From CBDFKQ01 sp965248855 (lineage in GTDB: Bacteria > Bacteroidota > Bacteroidia > Cytophagales > 172606-1): a DNA stretch of 64,000 nt. Position numbers and translations under genes: made by a program. The stretch is taken from NCBI GenBank assembly GCA_965248855.1, contig CBDFKQ010000018.1, forward strand, positions 1-64,000, given 5' to 3'. Positions 53,276-61,216 of the stretch are shown one piece after another (the first letter of the stretch is position 1; each line of letters starts with the position of its first letter). The notes below the pieces were generated by a model. It was given only the letters and a program-made list of their open reading frames with translations, ran no database searches and was not told the origin of the DNA.

Positions 53276-54433
53276 AAAAATTCCTTTTTCGGTTTGAACA
53301 GTTAATTTTTTAGAATCTGATGGCTCTACCCTTCCAATAATTTTTGCTTCAATATTAAAAGATTGAGATATTTTAATAATTTCTGCTGCATGCTTTTCAT
53401 TTATATAAATTTCTAAACGGTGCCCCATGTTAAATACCTTATACATTTCCTTCCAATCTGTTTTGCTTTCTTCCTGAATGAGTTTAAACAAAGGTGGTAA
53501 TTCAAAAAGGTTATCTTTAATAATATGAAGGTTATCTATAAAATGTAAAATTTTTGTTTGTCCGCCACCACTGCAATGCACCATTCCGTGAATGTCATTC
53601 CTGTAATTTTTGAAAATTTCTTTAACAACAGGAGTATATGTGCGAGTGGGAGAAAGTACTAATTTACCTGCATTTAAAACTGAATTTTCAACTTCATCAA
53701 TAAGATTATAACTGCCTGAGTAAGATAATTCGGAAGGTATAAGATTATCAAAACTTTCAGGATATTTTTTTGAAAATAAATTGGAAAAAACATCATGGCG
53801 GGCTGCAGTTAACCCGTTGCTTCCCATGCCACCGTTGTATTCATTTTCATAAATGGCTTTACCAAAAGATGCCAATCCAATAATTACATCACCGGCTTGA
53901 ATATTTTTATTATCAACCACTTCACTGCGTTTCATTCTGGCAGTAACAGTGCTATCCACAATAATTGTTCTTACCAAATCACCAACATCAGCCGTTTCTC
54001 CACCTGTGCTGTGAATGCCAATTCCATGATCGCGAAGCATTTGCAACACTTCTTCCGTACCTTCAATAATGGTTTTTATAACTTCACCGGGAATGAGATT
54101 TTTATTCCGACCGATTGTACTTGAAATTAATATATTATCTACCGCACCCACACACATTAAATCATCTGTATTCATCACAACCGCATCTTGTGCAATGCCT
54201 TTCCAAACTGATAAATCGTTTGTTTCGCGCCAATAAATATATGCTAAAGATGATTTCGTTCCCGCCCCATCGGCATGCATAATGTTGCAATAATTTTCAT
54301 CATTGCCCAAAAAATCCGGAATGATTTTACAAAAAGCCTTAGGAAAAATCCCCTTATCGATATTTTTTATTGCATTATGTACATCTTCTTTATCGGCAGA
54401 TACTCCTCTTTGGTTATAACGATTCTCTATCAT
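53267..54433 (-). CDS. purM: Phosphoribosylformylglycinamidine cyclo-ligase (AIR synthetase)
   Basis: 388 residues. YNQRGVSADKEDVHNAI is the Bacteroidota-type PurM start; MHADGAGTKSSLAYIYW carries the ATP/substrate loop, DAVVMNTDDLMCVGA and STGGETADVGDLVRTIIVDS the metal-binding acidic residues, and GMVHCSGGGQTK the second domain. It closes FGAM to AIR, the step before PurK, which is also in this window. It differs in length from the E. coli enzyme (about 345 residues), as is usual in this phylum. Confidence 0.94.
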   Translation of the reverse strand: MIENRYNQRGVSADKEDVHNAIKNIDKGIFPKAFCKIIPDFLGNDENYCNIMHADGAGTKSSLAYIYWRETNDLSVWKGIAQDAVVMNTDDLMCVGAVDNILISSTIGRNKNLIPGEVIKTIIEGTEEVLQMLRDHGIGIHSTGGETADVGDLVRTIIVDSTVTARMKRSEVVDNKNIQAGDVIIGLASFGKAIYENEYNGGMGSNGLTAARHDVFSNLFSKKYPESFDNLIPSELSYSGSYNLIDEVENSVLNAGKLVLSPTRTYTPVVKEIFKNYRNDIHGMVHCSGGGQTKILHFIDNLHIIKDNLFELPPLFKLIQEESKTDWKEMYKVFNMGHRLEIYINEKHAAEIIKISQSFNIEAKIIGRVEPSDSKKLTVQTEKGIFNY

Positions 54434-54962
54434 TTGCTTTATTCGCTCTTAATAATTTACAAAATAGATATTTTTATAAATTATATCCTAGGGCTAGTAT
54501 TTCTGAATGACACCATTTTCTGTGAATGCAAAAAAATAATCCTGAAATCATAAATAAATTATGGTTATCAGGATTATTAAAAAAGCAACCAATTGTAATA
54601 TTTATTTTGGTATCAATCTGAATTCTAATAGAATGGATTTGTTGGTTATCGTATCATTTTCCGTAACGTAAAAAAGAAGTGGAGTTTAAGAATGAATGTT
54701 ACAAGTTTTGATATTTTAAACCTGTAAATTTTTAAAATTAAACAGAAGTATAATATTCAAATGCTTTTATGACGAAAAAGAATGAAAATAGGAAGCATAC
54801 GTTTTTAAACCAACTAGTTGATTTTTAGAAGATTTAGAAAAAATAATTAAATCATAATTTGAAAAATACCAATTACTTTTTGTAGTTTAACAGGATAATA
54901 AATTATAAATTGAATTTAAGAATTAATTACATAACAAATGACAATCAAAAACACTTACTGTT
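54434..54962. other. 529-bp region between divergent genes with an orphan terminator
   Basis: No supported gene. Between divergent purM and the aspartic-protease gene. Contains a strong hairpin at 54535-54578 that no annotated gene explains; otherwise AT-rich. An unannotated minus-strand RNA is possible. Confidence 0.5.
54535..54578 (-). terminator. Orphan terminator-like hairpin
   Basis: AATAATCCTGA (54535-54545) pairs with TCAGGATTATT (54568-54578), extended by AATCATAA/TTATGGTT with one mismatch; a run of six Ts follows on the minus strand. Orientation means it would stop RNA made upstream of purM. Confidence 0.65.
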
Positions 54963-56228
54963 ATGAAACCAATATTTATTTCTGCGGTTACAAAACTTAG
55001 TTTATTTATTATACTATTTTTTTTCTTTGCACTTTCTGAAATTAAGGCACAATTCACATACGGATATGTTTTTAAACCCAGGCGAAAAAGAATAGAAATC
55101 CCTTTCGAATGGCAATGTAATTTAATGGTGGTTCGTATAAGAATTAACGAATCGGATACACTAAACTTTATTTTGGATACGGGAGTGGGTATGAACCTGA
55201 TTACAGACCCAAAAGTTGCAAAATCACTCAGCCTTCATTACATAAAGAAAATTGACATAATGGGTGCAGGAAGTGGCGAACCACTTGAAGCGCGGATTGC
55301 CATTGACAATAAAATAAAATTAACCGGCTTGTATGCAACAGGGCAAAGTATTGTTGCTTTATCGCAGGATGTGCTTGCCTTGTCGGAATATATCGGAATG
55401 CCTATACACGGGGTTTTTGGTTATGATGTTTTCAAAAGCTTTGTGGTTAAAATAAACTACACCACAAGGATTATTACCCTTTATGATCCTAAATATTTTA
55501 AATACAATAAAAATCAGGGTGAAAAAATTCCTTTAAAATTGGAAGGCGATAAACCCTATATAATGGCGCAATCCACAATGCCCGATAACAAACAAATTCC
55601 ATTAAAATTAATATTGGATACAGGTGCAGGGCATGGTTTGTCGTTAGAGAGATCAGGAAATCCAAATATTTTTTTACCCTTAAAAACATTATATGTTCAC
55701 TTAGGCAGAGGATTAAACGGGCCGATAGACGGGCATATAGGCAGGATATCAAGTTTTAAATTGGGTACGTTTGAACTTAACAATGTGATTGCATCTTTCC
55801 CTGATACCAATACAAAAGCCAGCAGAATTCTGCATCAAACAGGCAGGCAGGGCAATTTGGGTTGCGAAATTTTAAAGAGGTTTCATGTAATTTTTAATTA
55901 CGATAAAGGATATATTGTTTTAAAATCAAATAAAAAAACATTTAAACAATCTTTTGAAAGGGATATGTCGGGTTTGTCGATTCGGGCAAGCGGTGAAAAT
56001 TTTAACAGATACCTTGTAGAAATAGTGGAAGCAGATTCGCCTGCCAATCAAGCAGGGATTGAAGCAGGTGATGAAATTATAGCCATTAATAATAAGATGA
56101 GCAGGAATGAAAATTTGAATGATCTCTATAAATATTTACAAAAAGGTAAGGGCAAGAAAATAAAATTATTTATGAAACGAAATGATCAGTTTTATTATAC
56201 TGAATTTGTTTTAAAACAAATGATTTAA
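54963..56228 (+). CDS. Exported retropepsin-like aspartic protease with PDZ domain
   Basis: 421 residues. Signal peptide about 1-29 (ILFFFFALSEIKAQ). Two aspartic-protease half-domains: FILDTGVGMNLI near 69-80 and LILDTGAGHGLSLE near 217-230, each with the catalytic DTG triad (the second D-T-G-A-G). A PDZ domain ends the protein: YLVEIVEADSPANQAGIEAG, DEIIAINNKM. This pair of domains is frequent in Bacteroidota and probably acts in the periplasm or at the surface; the target is unknown. Confidence 0.9.
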   Translation: MKPIFISAVTKLSLFIILFFFFALSEIKAQFTYGYVFKPRRKRIEIPFEWQCNLMVVRIRINESDTLNFILDTGVGMNLITDPKVAKSLSLHYIKKIDIMGAGSGEPLEARIAIDNKIKLTGLYATGQSIVALSQDVLALSEYIGMPIHGVFGYDVFKSFVVKINYTTRIITLYDPKYFKYNKNQGEKIPLKLEGDKPYIMAQSTMPDNKQIPLKLILDTGAGHGLSLERSGNPNIFLPLKTLYVHLGRGLNGPIDGHIGRISSFKLGTFELNNVIASFPDTNTKASRILHQTGRQGNLGCEILKRFHVIFNYDKGYIVLKSNKKTFKQSFERDMSGLSIRASGENFNRYLVEIVEADSPANQAGIEAGDEIIAINNKMSRNENLNDLYKYLQKGKGKKIKLFMKRNDQFYYTEFVLKQMI

Positions 56229-56438
56229 TCCATTATATACATCCCAAATTTAAATTAAACCGGATTACTATAAATAAGTTATAAGTTTACATTATTATCC
56301 GGAACGATTTTTTATTGAAACCTTATGCATTTTAATACGTTTCTTTTCTAATTTTATATTTTAAATGAAAGGTTACAATTATTATTAGGCAGCATTAAAA
56401 CAAAAAAACTTAAACTTTAACAAAACCTACAAAAAACA

Positions 56439-56990
56439 ATGAAAAAAATAATTTACGGAATGTTAGCAATTGCTTTATTTAGTTTCTCAAATTCAGCAAA
56501 TGCTCAAATGGAAATTAAAGGCGCTAATTTTATTAATTTGGGTTTAGGTGTGGGTGTTGCACCATCAAGTATAGGATTTAATGCTTCTTTTGAGCACGGA
56601 TTTTTTAATGCTATAAGTATTGGTGGTCTATTAGATATTCGTACAGGGCATGGCGATTATTATGGTTATGGCAACAACTACAATTATAACCAAAAGACGA
56701 GTAGTGTTGGTATAGGCTTAAGAGGATCTTACCATTTTAATAAGTTAATGAGAATTAGACAAAAAAATGTAGATATATATGCCGGTGCTGCAACCGGTGT
56801 AAACATTAACCATTATACTTACGATGATAAATATAACAATGGGTATGGACCTGCAAATTATAATTCTACCGACCTTTTAATAGGAGTTCATGCAGGAGCT
56901 AAATATTTTGTAAGTGATCGCTTTGGATTTTTTGGAGAACTTTCTTCTTATAATTCCATACTTAAAATTGGTATTGCATTAAAATTCTAG
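56439..56990 (+). CDS. Outer-membrane beta-barrel protein
   Basis: 183 residues. Signal peptide about 1-22 (MLAIALFSFSNSANAQ). Alternating polar/nonpolar strands with many Gly, Tyr and Asn (IGFNASFEHGFF, SVGIGLRGSYHFN, GAKYFVSDRFGFFGELSSYN) and the final strand ILKIGIALKF ending in Phe, as required for BAM insertion, indicate an eight-strand OmpX/OmpW-size barrel. Similar style to the barrel at 59350. Ends at a bidirectional terminator. Confidence 0.82.
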   Translation: MKKIIYGMLAIALFSFSNSANAQMEIKGANFINLGLGVGVAPSSIGFNASFEHGFFNAISIGGLLDIRTGHGDYYGYGNNYNYNQKTSSVGIGLRGSYHFNKLMRIRQKNVDIYAGAATGVNINHYTYDDKYNNGYGPANYNSTDLLIGVHAGAKYFVSDRFGFFGELSSYNSILKIGIALKF

Positions 56991-57001
56991 TTTTATAAAT
57001 T

Positions 57002-57040
57002 ATAAATAAAAGCCCATAATATTTATGGGCTTTTATTTAT
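57002..57040. terminator. Bidirectional intrinsic terminator
   Basis: Perfect 18-bp arms (ATAAATAAAAGCCCATAA) with a 3-base centre between the barrel gene and the acyl-CoA synthetase, whose stop codon it overlaps. Confidence 0.92.
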
Positions 57041-58734
57041 AATTTAATTTTACTCATCTCCTCTTCTCTTAAAACCCTTCTCAAAATTTTTCCCACATTT
57101 GATTTTGGTAATTCTGTTCGAAATTCAATAAATCGGGGTCTTTTATAATTAGTTAAGTTTTCTTCGCAATATGCTTTTATTTCTGCTTCTGTTAAACTCA
57201 TATCTTTTTTAACCACAAAAGCTTTTACTATTTCTGTTGATTTTTCGTCGGGCAAACCTATTACTGCTACTTCCAATACTTTTGAATACGATGCTATAAC
57301 ATCTTCCACTTCATTAGGATATACATTAAAGCCGGAAACTAAAATCATATCTTTTTTTCTGTCTACAATTTTAAAATAACCATCCTCATCCATTATCCCT
57401 ATGTCGCCTGTTTTAAACCAACCATCTTGAATGGCAAGTGCTGTTTCTTCAGGCTTGTTCCAATAACCTAACATTAATTGAGGTCCTTTTCCCCATATTT
57501 CTCCTCTTTCTCCAATTTTTCCTTCTGTTCCGTCATCTTTAACAATTTTCATTAAAGTATTGGGGAAAGGAATGCCTATAGAACCTATTTTATTTAAGCC
57601 GCCACAAGGATTTGAGCTCAATACCGGAGAGGTTTCTGACAAACCATATCCTTCCGCAATTTGAACTCCTGTTTTTTCTTTCCATTTCTCCGCCACTTTT
57701 GTTTGCAAAGCCATTCCGCCGGCCGAAGCAATTTTTAAATGGCTCCAATCAATTTTAAGGAAATCAGGATGGTTGAGCATGCCATTGTAAAGTGTATTTA
57801 CTCCGGTAATCATATCCAACTTATATTTGGTTAATTCTTTCAGAAAACCTTTCATATCCCGCGGGTTCGGAATTAATAAGTTTGACCCTCCGGAACTAAG
57901 AGCTGTAATAGCATTGACAGTTAAAGAATAAATATGATATAATGGCAAAGCAGTTACTATTAATGCGCCTTCAGCACCATTTAAGCCGGTGCTCATCCAC
58001 ACTTTAACCATTTCGGAGTGTGCAATAATGTTGCGATGGGTTAACATGGCTCCTTTTGCAACGCCTGTTGTACCTCCCGTGTATTGAATAAATGCAACAT
58101 CAGAGTTTACTATTACAACAGGTTTAAGTTCTAAACTTTTTCCGATTGATAATGCCCGATTAAATTTTATTGCGTTTGGTAAACTATAATCCGGAACAAG
58201 CTTTTTTATTTTTTTTACTATATAATTTATGATTTGTTTTTTAGGAAAACCGTGCAGGTCTCCCATCTCGGTTATTATAACATGTTTAATTTCTGTTTTA
58301 TCAATTACTTTTTCTAAATGAAAAGCAAAATTGGCTAATATTACTATTGCTTTAATACCTGAATCTTTAAACTGATGCTCCATTTCTCTTGGAGTGTACA
58401 GCGGATTGGTATTTACAACTATAAGTCCTGCGCGGAAAGCACCTAAGATTGCAACGGGATATTGTAAAACATTTGGCATTTGAAGTGCAATCCTGTCGCC
58501 TTTTTGCAAACCCAAATTTTGTAAATATGCAGCAAAATCACGACTCAGTTTATCTAAACCTTCAAAAGTTATTTGCTTGCCCATGCATATAAAAGCATTT
58601 CGATTTTTATATTTTTGAAAACTTTCTTCAAATAAAGCATTTAATGACGGGTAAGCATCAGGATTAATATCGGCAGGTACGTTTGGCATATAATGCTTAA
58701 GCCAAGGGAGACTTGTATTTTCTATAACTTCCAT
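57037..58734 (-). CDS. Long-chain fatty-acid CoA ligase (FadD-like)
   Basis: 565 residues. The AMP-binding motif YTGGTTGVAKGAMLTHRN near 216-233, EGYGLSETSPVLSSNP, and WFKTGDIGIMDEDGYFKIVDRKKDMI (TGD and the DRKK hinge) followed by GFNVYPNEVED and the catalytic Lys in PKSNVGKILRRVL identify a long-chain acyl-CoA synthetase. It activates fatty acids with ATP and CoA, for beta-oxidation or lipid synthesis. Cytoplasmic or membrane-associated. Alone on its strand. Confidence 0.93.
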   Translation of the reverse strand: MEVIENTSLPWLKHYMPNVPADINPDAYPSLNALFEESFQKYKNRNAFICMGKQITFEGLDKLSRDFAAYLQNLGLQKGDRIALQMPNVLQYPVAILGAFRAGLIVVNTNPLYTPREMEHQFKDSGIKAIVILANFAFHLEKVIDKTEIKHVIITEMGDLHGFPKKQIINYIVKKIKKLVPDYSLPNAIKFNRALSIGKSLELKPVVIVNSDVAFIQYTGGTTGVAKGAMLTHRNIIAHSEMVKVWMSTGLNGAEGALIVTALPLYHIYSLTVNAITALSSGGSNLLIPNPRDMKGFLKELTKYKLDMITGVNTLYNGMLNHPDFLKIDWSHLKIASAGGMALQTKVAEKWKEKTGVQIAEGYGLSETSPVLSSNPCGGLNKIGSIGIPFPNTLMKIVKDDGTEGKIGERGEIWGKGPQLMLGYWNKPEETALAIQDGWFKTGDIGIMDEDGYFKIVDRKKDMILVSGFNVYPNEVEDVIASYSKVLEVAVIGLPDEKSTEIVKAFVVKKDMSLTEAEIKAYCEENLTNYKRPRFIEFRTELPKSNVGKILRRVLREEEMSKIKL

Positions 58735-58820
58735 TTCTTTTATATCACTTTATATGTTCGTAAATATAAATAGAATATTGAAAAGAAAATATTGAGATAT
58801 AGGAAGGAAAAAAATTAAAA

Positions 58821-58857
58821 TTTTATGAATATATCAATATTGATTTACTCATAAAAT
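58821..58857 (+). repeat. AT palindromic motif, copy k
   Basis: TTTTATGAATATATCAATAT then TGATTTACTCATAAAA: a near-perfect palindrome centred on ATCAATATTGAT. It covers the stop codon of the VOC gene at 58845. Confidence 0.8.
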
Positions 58858-59219
58858 ATAGAAAATAATTCAATCCAATATCCATCAGGGTCTTCAATAA
58901 AAATTTGCAGGGCACCATCAGATCTTTTTTTTGCCGGGCGAAAATTAGCTTTTTCTTCATTCAAATGTTTTTCCCATTCTTTTAAATTCTCAACTTCAAA
59001 AGCAAAATGGTTACTCCTGCTTCCGGAAATAACATCTTGGTTAAGATTACCAATTAAATGTAATTCCTGATTGATCCCTACCGAAAACCATGCACCGGGA
59101 AAATCAAAAGCAGGTCGTTCTTTTTCATTTAAAAGTAAAATATTTTTATAAAATGACTTACTTAATTCAATATCATTTACATGGATAGCAATGTGGTTGA
59201 TATGTAGTATCTGTTTCAT
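58845..59219 (-). CDS. VOC-superfamily protein (glyoxalase I-like)
   Basis: 124 residues. HINHIAIHVNDIELSKSFYKN carries the first metal His; FFIEDPDGYWIELF (here LQIFIEDPDGYWIELFS) the final Glu; HLIGNLNQDV and HFAFEVENL the middle ones. This His/Glu spacing fits real glyoxalase I or a closely related lyase better than the VOC gene at 6519. Its last codons coincide with a copy of the AT palindromic motif. Start ATG at 59219. Confidence 0.86.
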   Translation of the reverse strand: MKQILHINHIAIHVNDIELSKSFYKNILLLNEKERPAFDFPGAWFSVGINQELHLIGNLNQDVISGSRSNHFAFEVENLKEWEKHLNEEKANFRPAKKRSDGALQIFIEDPDGYWIELFSIFYE

Positions 59220-59281
59220 TGACTTATAATTTAAAGAGGTAACTGGAATTCAAAACATTTTTTTTTAAAACCCATTTTATC

Positions 59282-59313
59282 TTGTATTTTAAAAAATGAA
59301 GCCATTATCTTTG
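59282..59313 (+). promoter_or_regulatory. Bacteroidota promoter of barrel gene
   Basis: TTG at 59282-59284, a 21-base spacer and TATCTTTG at 59306-59313. It overlaps an in-frame ATG at 59296, showing that the real start is at 59350. Confidence 0.7.
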
Positions 59314-59349
59314 CAAATTCAAACTTTTCCTCAAATAAATAAACACCCA

Positions 59350-60045
59350 ATGAAAAAAACATTATTAACAATCACAACAATTTTTATTATTTCTTTTGCT
59401 ATTCAAGCACAAACAGAAAAAGGAAAAATTTTTTTAAGCGGCGTTTTAGGGTATTCCTCTAAAGCTTCAAATTATGATTATTATTACTCAGGTTATAATG
59501 GTTATGTTAATGGTAAAAGTGAGAAAAAAGAAACTGAATTTTCAATTATTCCTAAATTCGGTTACTTTTTAGGCAATAATTTTGTTTTGGGTTTAGGTGT
59601 AGGCTACAATATTCAAACAAGTTATTACAAGGGAGATAATAATATATTTTATAGTAATTATAATACAACAACTAATTCTCTGGTTATAAATCCTTTCGGA
59701 AGATATTATATAGGAGTAAATGAAAAATTTAAATTTTTTGGCGAAGTGGGAGCTGCTTTTAACTTTGGTACTATAAATTATAACAATGGTTCAAATCTTC
59801 CTTATAATTCAACTTCAAGACAGGTTAATGCTTATTTGAATCCTGGTTTTGCTTATTTCCCTACCACCAAATTTTCTATAGAACTTAGCGTTACCGGGAT
59901 AAGTTATACAGATGTATATGCCCCATCCTATAAAAATAACATACCCCTTGATTATAATAATAGTAGTTCATGGAACATTTTTGGTTCAAGTTCAAGCGGC
60001 AATAATTTGCTAAATCCTAAACTAGGGATCAGCTTTTATTTTTAA
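59350..60045 (+). CDS. Outer-membrane beta-barrel protein
   Basis: 231 residues from the ATG at 59350, chosen because the signal peptide (MKKTLLTITTIFIISFAIQAQ) begins there and the promoter overlaps the earlier ATG. Gly/Tyr/Asn-rich strands (FILSGVLGYSS-like FLSGVLGYSS, FGYFLGNNFVLGLGVGYN, FGRYYIGVNEKFKFFGEVGA) with C-terminal LGISFYF are typical of an OmpW/OmpX-type barrel. Tyr/Ser/Asn-rich loops are probably exposed. Ends at a bidirectional terminator. Confidence 0.82.
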   Translation: MKKTLLTITTIFIISFAIQAQTEKGKIFLSGVLGYSSKASNYDYYYSGYNGYVNGKSEKKETEFSIIPKFGYFLGNNFVLGLGVGYNIQTSYYKGDNNIFYSNYNTTTNSLVINPFGRYYIGVNEKFKFFGEVGAAFNFGTINYNNGSNLPYNSTSRQVNAYLNPGFAYFPTTKFSIELSVTGISYTDVYAPSYKNNIPLDYNNSSSWNIFGSSSSGNNLLNPKLGISFYF

Positions 60046-60061
60046 AAAAAATAGATTTAAT

Positions 60062-60102
60062 AAAAAAACCGATGGAATATTAGACTGCCCATCGGTTTTT
60101 TT
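60062..60102. terminator. Bidirectional intrinsic terminator
   Basis: AAAAAAACCGATGG pairs perfectly with CCATCGGTTTTTTT, a 13-base loop, between the barrel gene and convergent recX. Confidence 0.92.
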
Positions 60103-60580
60103 ATTGTATTTCTTTTAAAATTTGCCAAACTAATTCGCCTTCATAACCTTTCCCAATTGCGTAGCGGGCAAGTTTTTGATTTAATTCGTAATCAGTTTTA
60201 GCAATTATCCCCTCTTTCTTTTTCTCAAGTAAATTTAATAATGTAGTGTAATAATCTTTATCGGTAATTTCTTTCATACCCTGTTTAATACAATAATCTG
60301 ATAAACCTCTTGCTCTCAATTCTGCTTCAACTTTTATCCTTCCCCATTTTTTAATTCTGAATTTACCTCCTGCCAATGTTTTTGCAAATCGCTCTTCGTT
60401 TATAAAATCTTTTTCAATTAAATGCGCAATAATTTCTTCCGCTTCTTCGCCTGTTTGCCCATACTCAAAAATAAGTTTTTCTTTTACTTCATTTTGCGTC
60501 CTCTCCTGATAAACACAAAAATTTGCAGCTTTTTGTAAGGCTTCTTTTCTACTTAAATATTGTTTTTTCTTTTGTATCAT
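60101..60580 (-). CDS. recX: RecA regulator RecX
   Basis: 159 residues from the ATG at 60580; a TTG upstream overlaps the methylase gene and is unlikely. Three-helix repeats with the RecX motifs: ALQKAANFCVYQERTQNEVKEKLI, LIEKDFINEERFAKTLAGGK, RIKKWGRIKVEAELRARGLS. It restrains RecA filament growth. Follows the TrmH-type gene with a 20-base gap, same strand; recA is not in the window. Confidence 0.9.
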   Translation of the reverse strand: MIQKKKQYLSRKEALQKAANFCVYQERTQNEVKEKLIFEYGQTGEEAEEIIAHLIEKDFINEERFAKTLAGGKFRIKKWGRIKVEAELRARGLSDYCIKQGMKEITDKDYYTTLLNLLEKKKEGIIAKTDYELNQKLARYAIGKGYEGELVWQILKEIQ

Positions 60581-60612
60581 CAATAAAACGATATCAGTAT
60601 TTATAACGACCG
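60581..60612 (-). repeat. AT palindromic motif, copy l
   Basis: Minus strand TTATAAATACTGATATCG then TTTTATTGATGATA; spans the 3' end of the methylase gene and the gap to recX. Confidence 0.65.
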
Positions 60613-61125
60613 AAAATATTCCCAAACGACAATTCCTAAGCTCACCGAAATATTAATTGAATGTTTAGTACCGAATTGAGGTATTTCTATTACATCATCC
60701 GAAAGTTCAACTGCCTTTTCGTTTACACCATTCACTTCGTTTCCAAAAATAAAAACATATTTTTCATTAACATTAAATTTAAAATTTTGAAGCATTACAG
60801 AATTATCTGCCTGTTCTATGGAAATAATTTTATAACCTTCTTTTTTTAAATGATGCACAGCATTAATAATATCCTTTTCATATACCCAATCAACACTTTC
60901 AGTAGCACCCAAGGCAGTTTTATGAATTTCCCTGTCGGGAGGTGTACCTGTTATTCCACATAAAAATAATTTTTCTGCTAAAAAAGCATCGCAAGTCCTG
61001 AAAGCTGAACCGACATTATGCAAACTGCGAACATCATCCAATAAAACAATAAAATGATTCTTTTTTGTAGCTTTGAATGCCTCAACCGTCAACCGGCCTA
61101 GGGCTTCATTGGAAATTTTTGTCAT
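60601..61125 (-). CDS. SpoU/TrmH-family RNA 2'-O-methyltransferase
   Basis: 174 residues. The SPOUT motifs are present: motif 1 LDDVRSLHNVGSAFRTCDAF with the catalytic Arg, motif 2 YVFIFGNEVNGVNEKAVEL and motif 3 IPQFGTKHSINISVSLGIVV. No N-terminal RNA-binding extension, so a short TrmH-like tRNA or rRNA methylase. Upstream of recX in the same transcript, divergent from mutS. Confidence 0.9.
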   Translation of the reverse strand: MTKISNEALGRLTVEAFKATKKNHFIVLLDDVRSLHNVGSAFRTCDAFLAEKLFLCGITGTPPDREIHKTALGATESVDWVYEKDIINAVHHLKKEGYKIISIEQADNSVMLQNFKFNVNEKYVFIFGNEVNGVNEKAVELSDDVIEIPQFGTKHSINISVSLGIVVWEYFRSL

Positions 61126-61216
61126 TAAGTAAATGGAAATTTTTAATTTTCTGCAATTTATTTACTAATTCCGGCTTCTATTCAAAAACGAATTCAAAAT
61201 ATTTATTTAAATTTTA

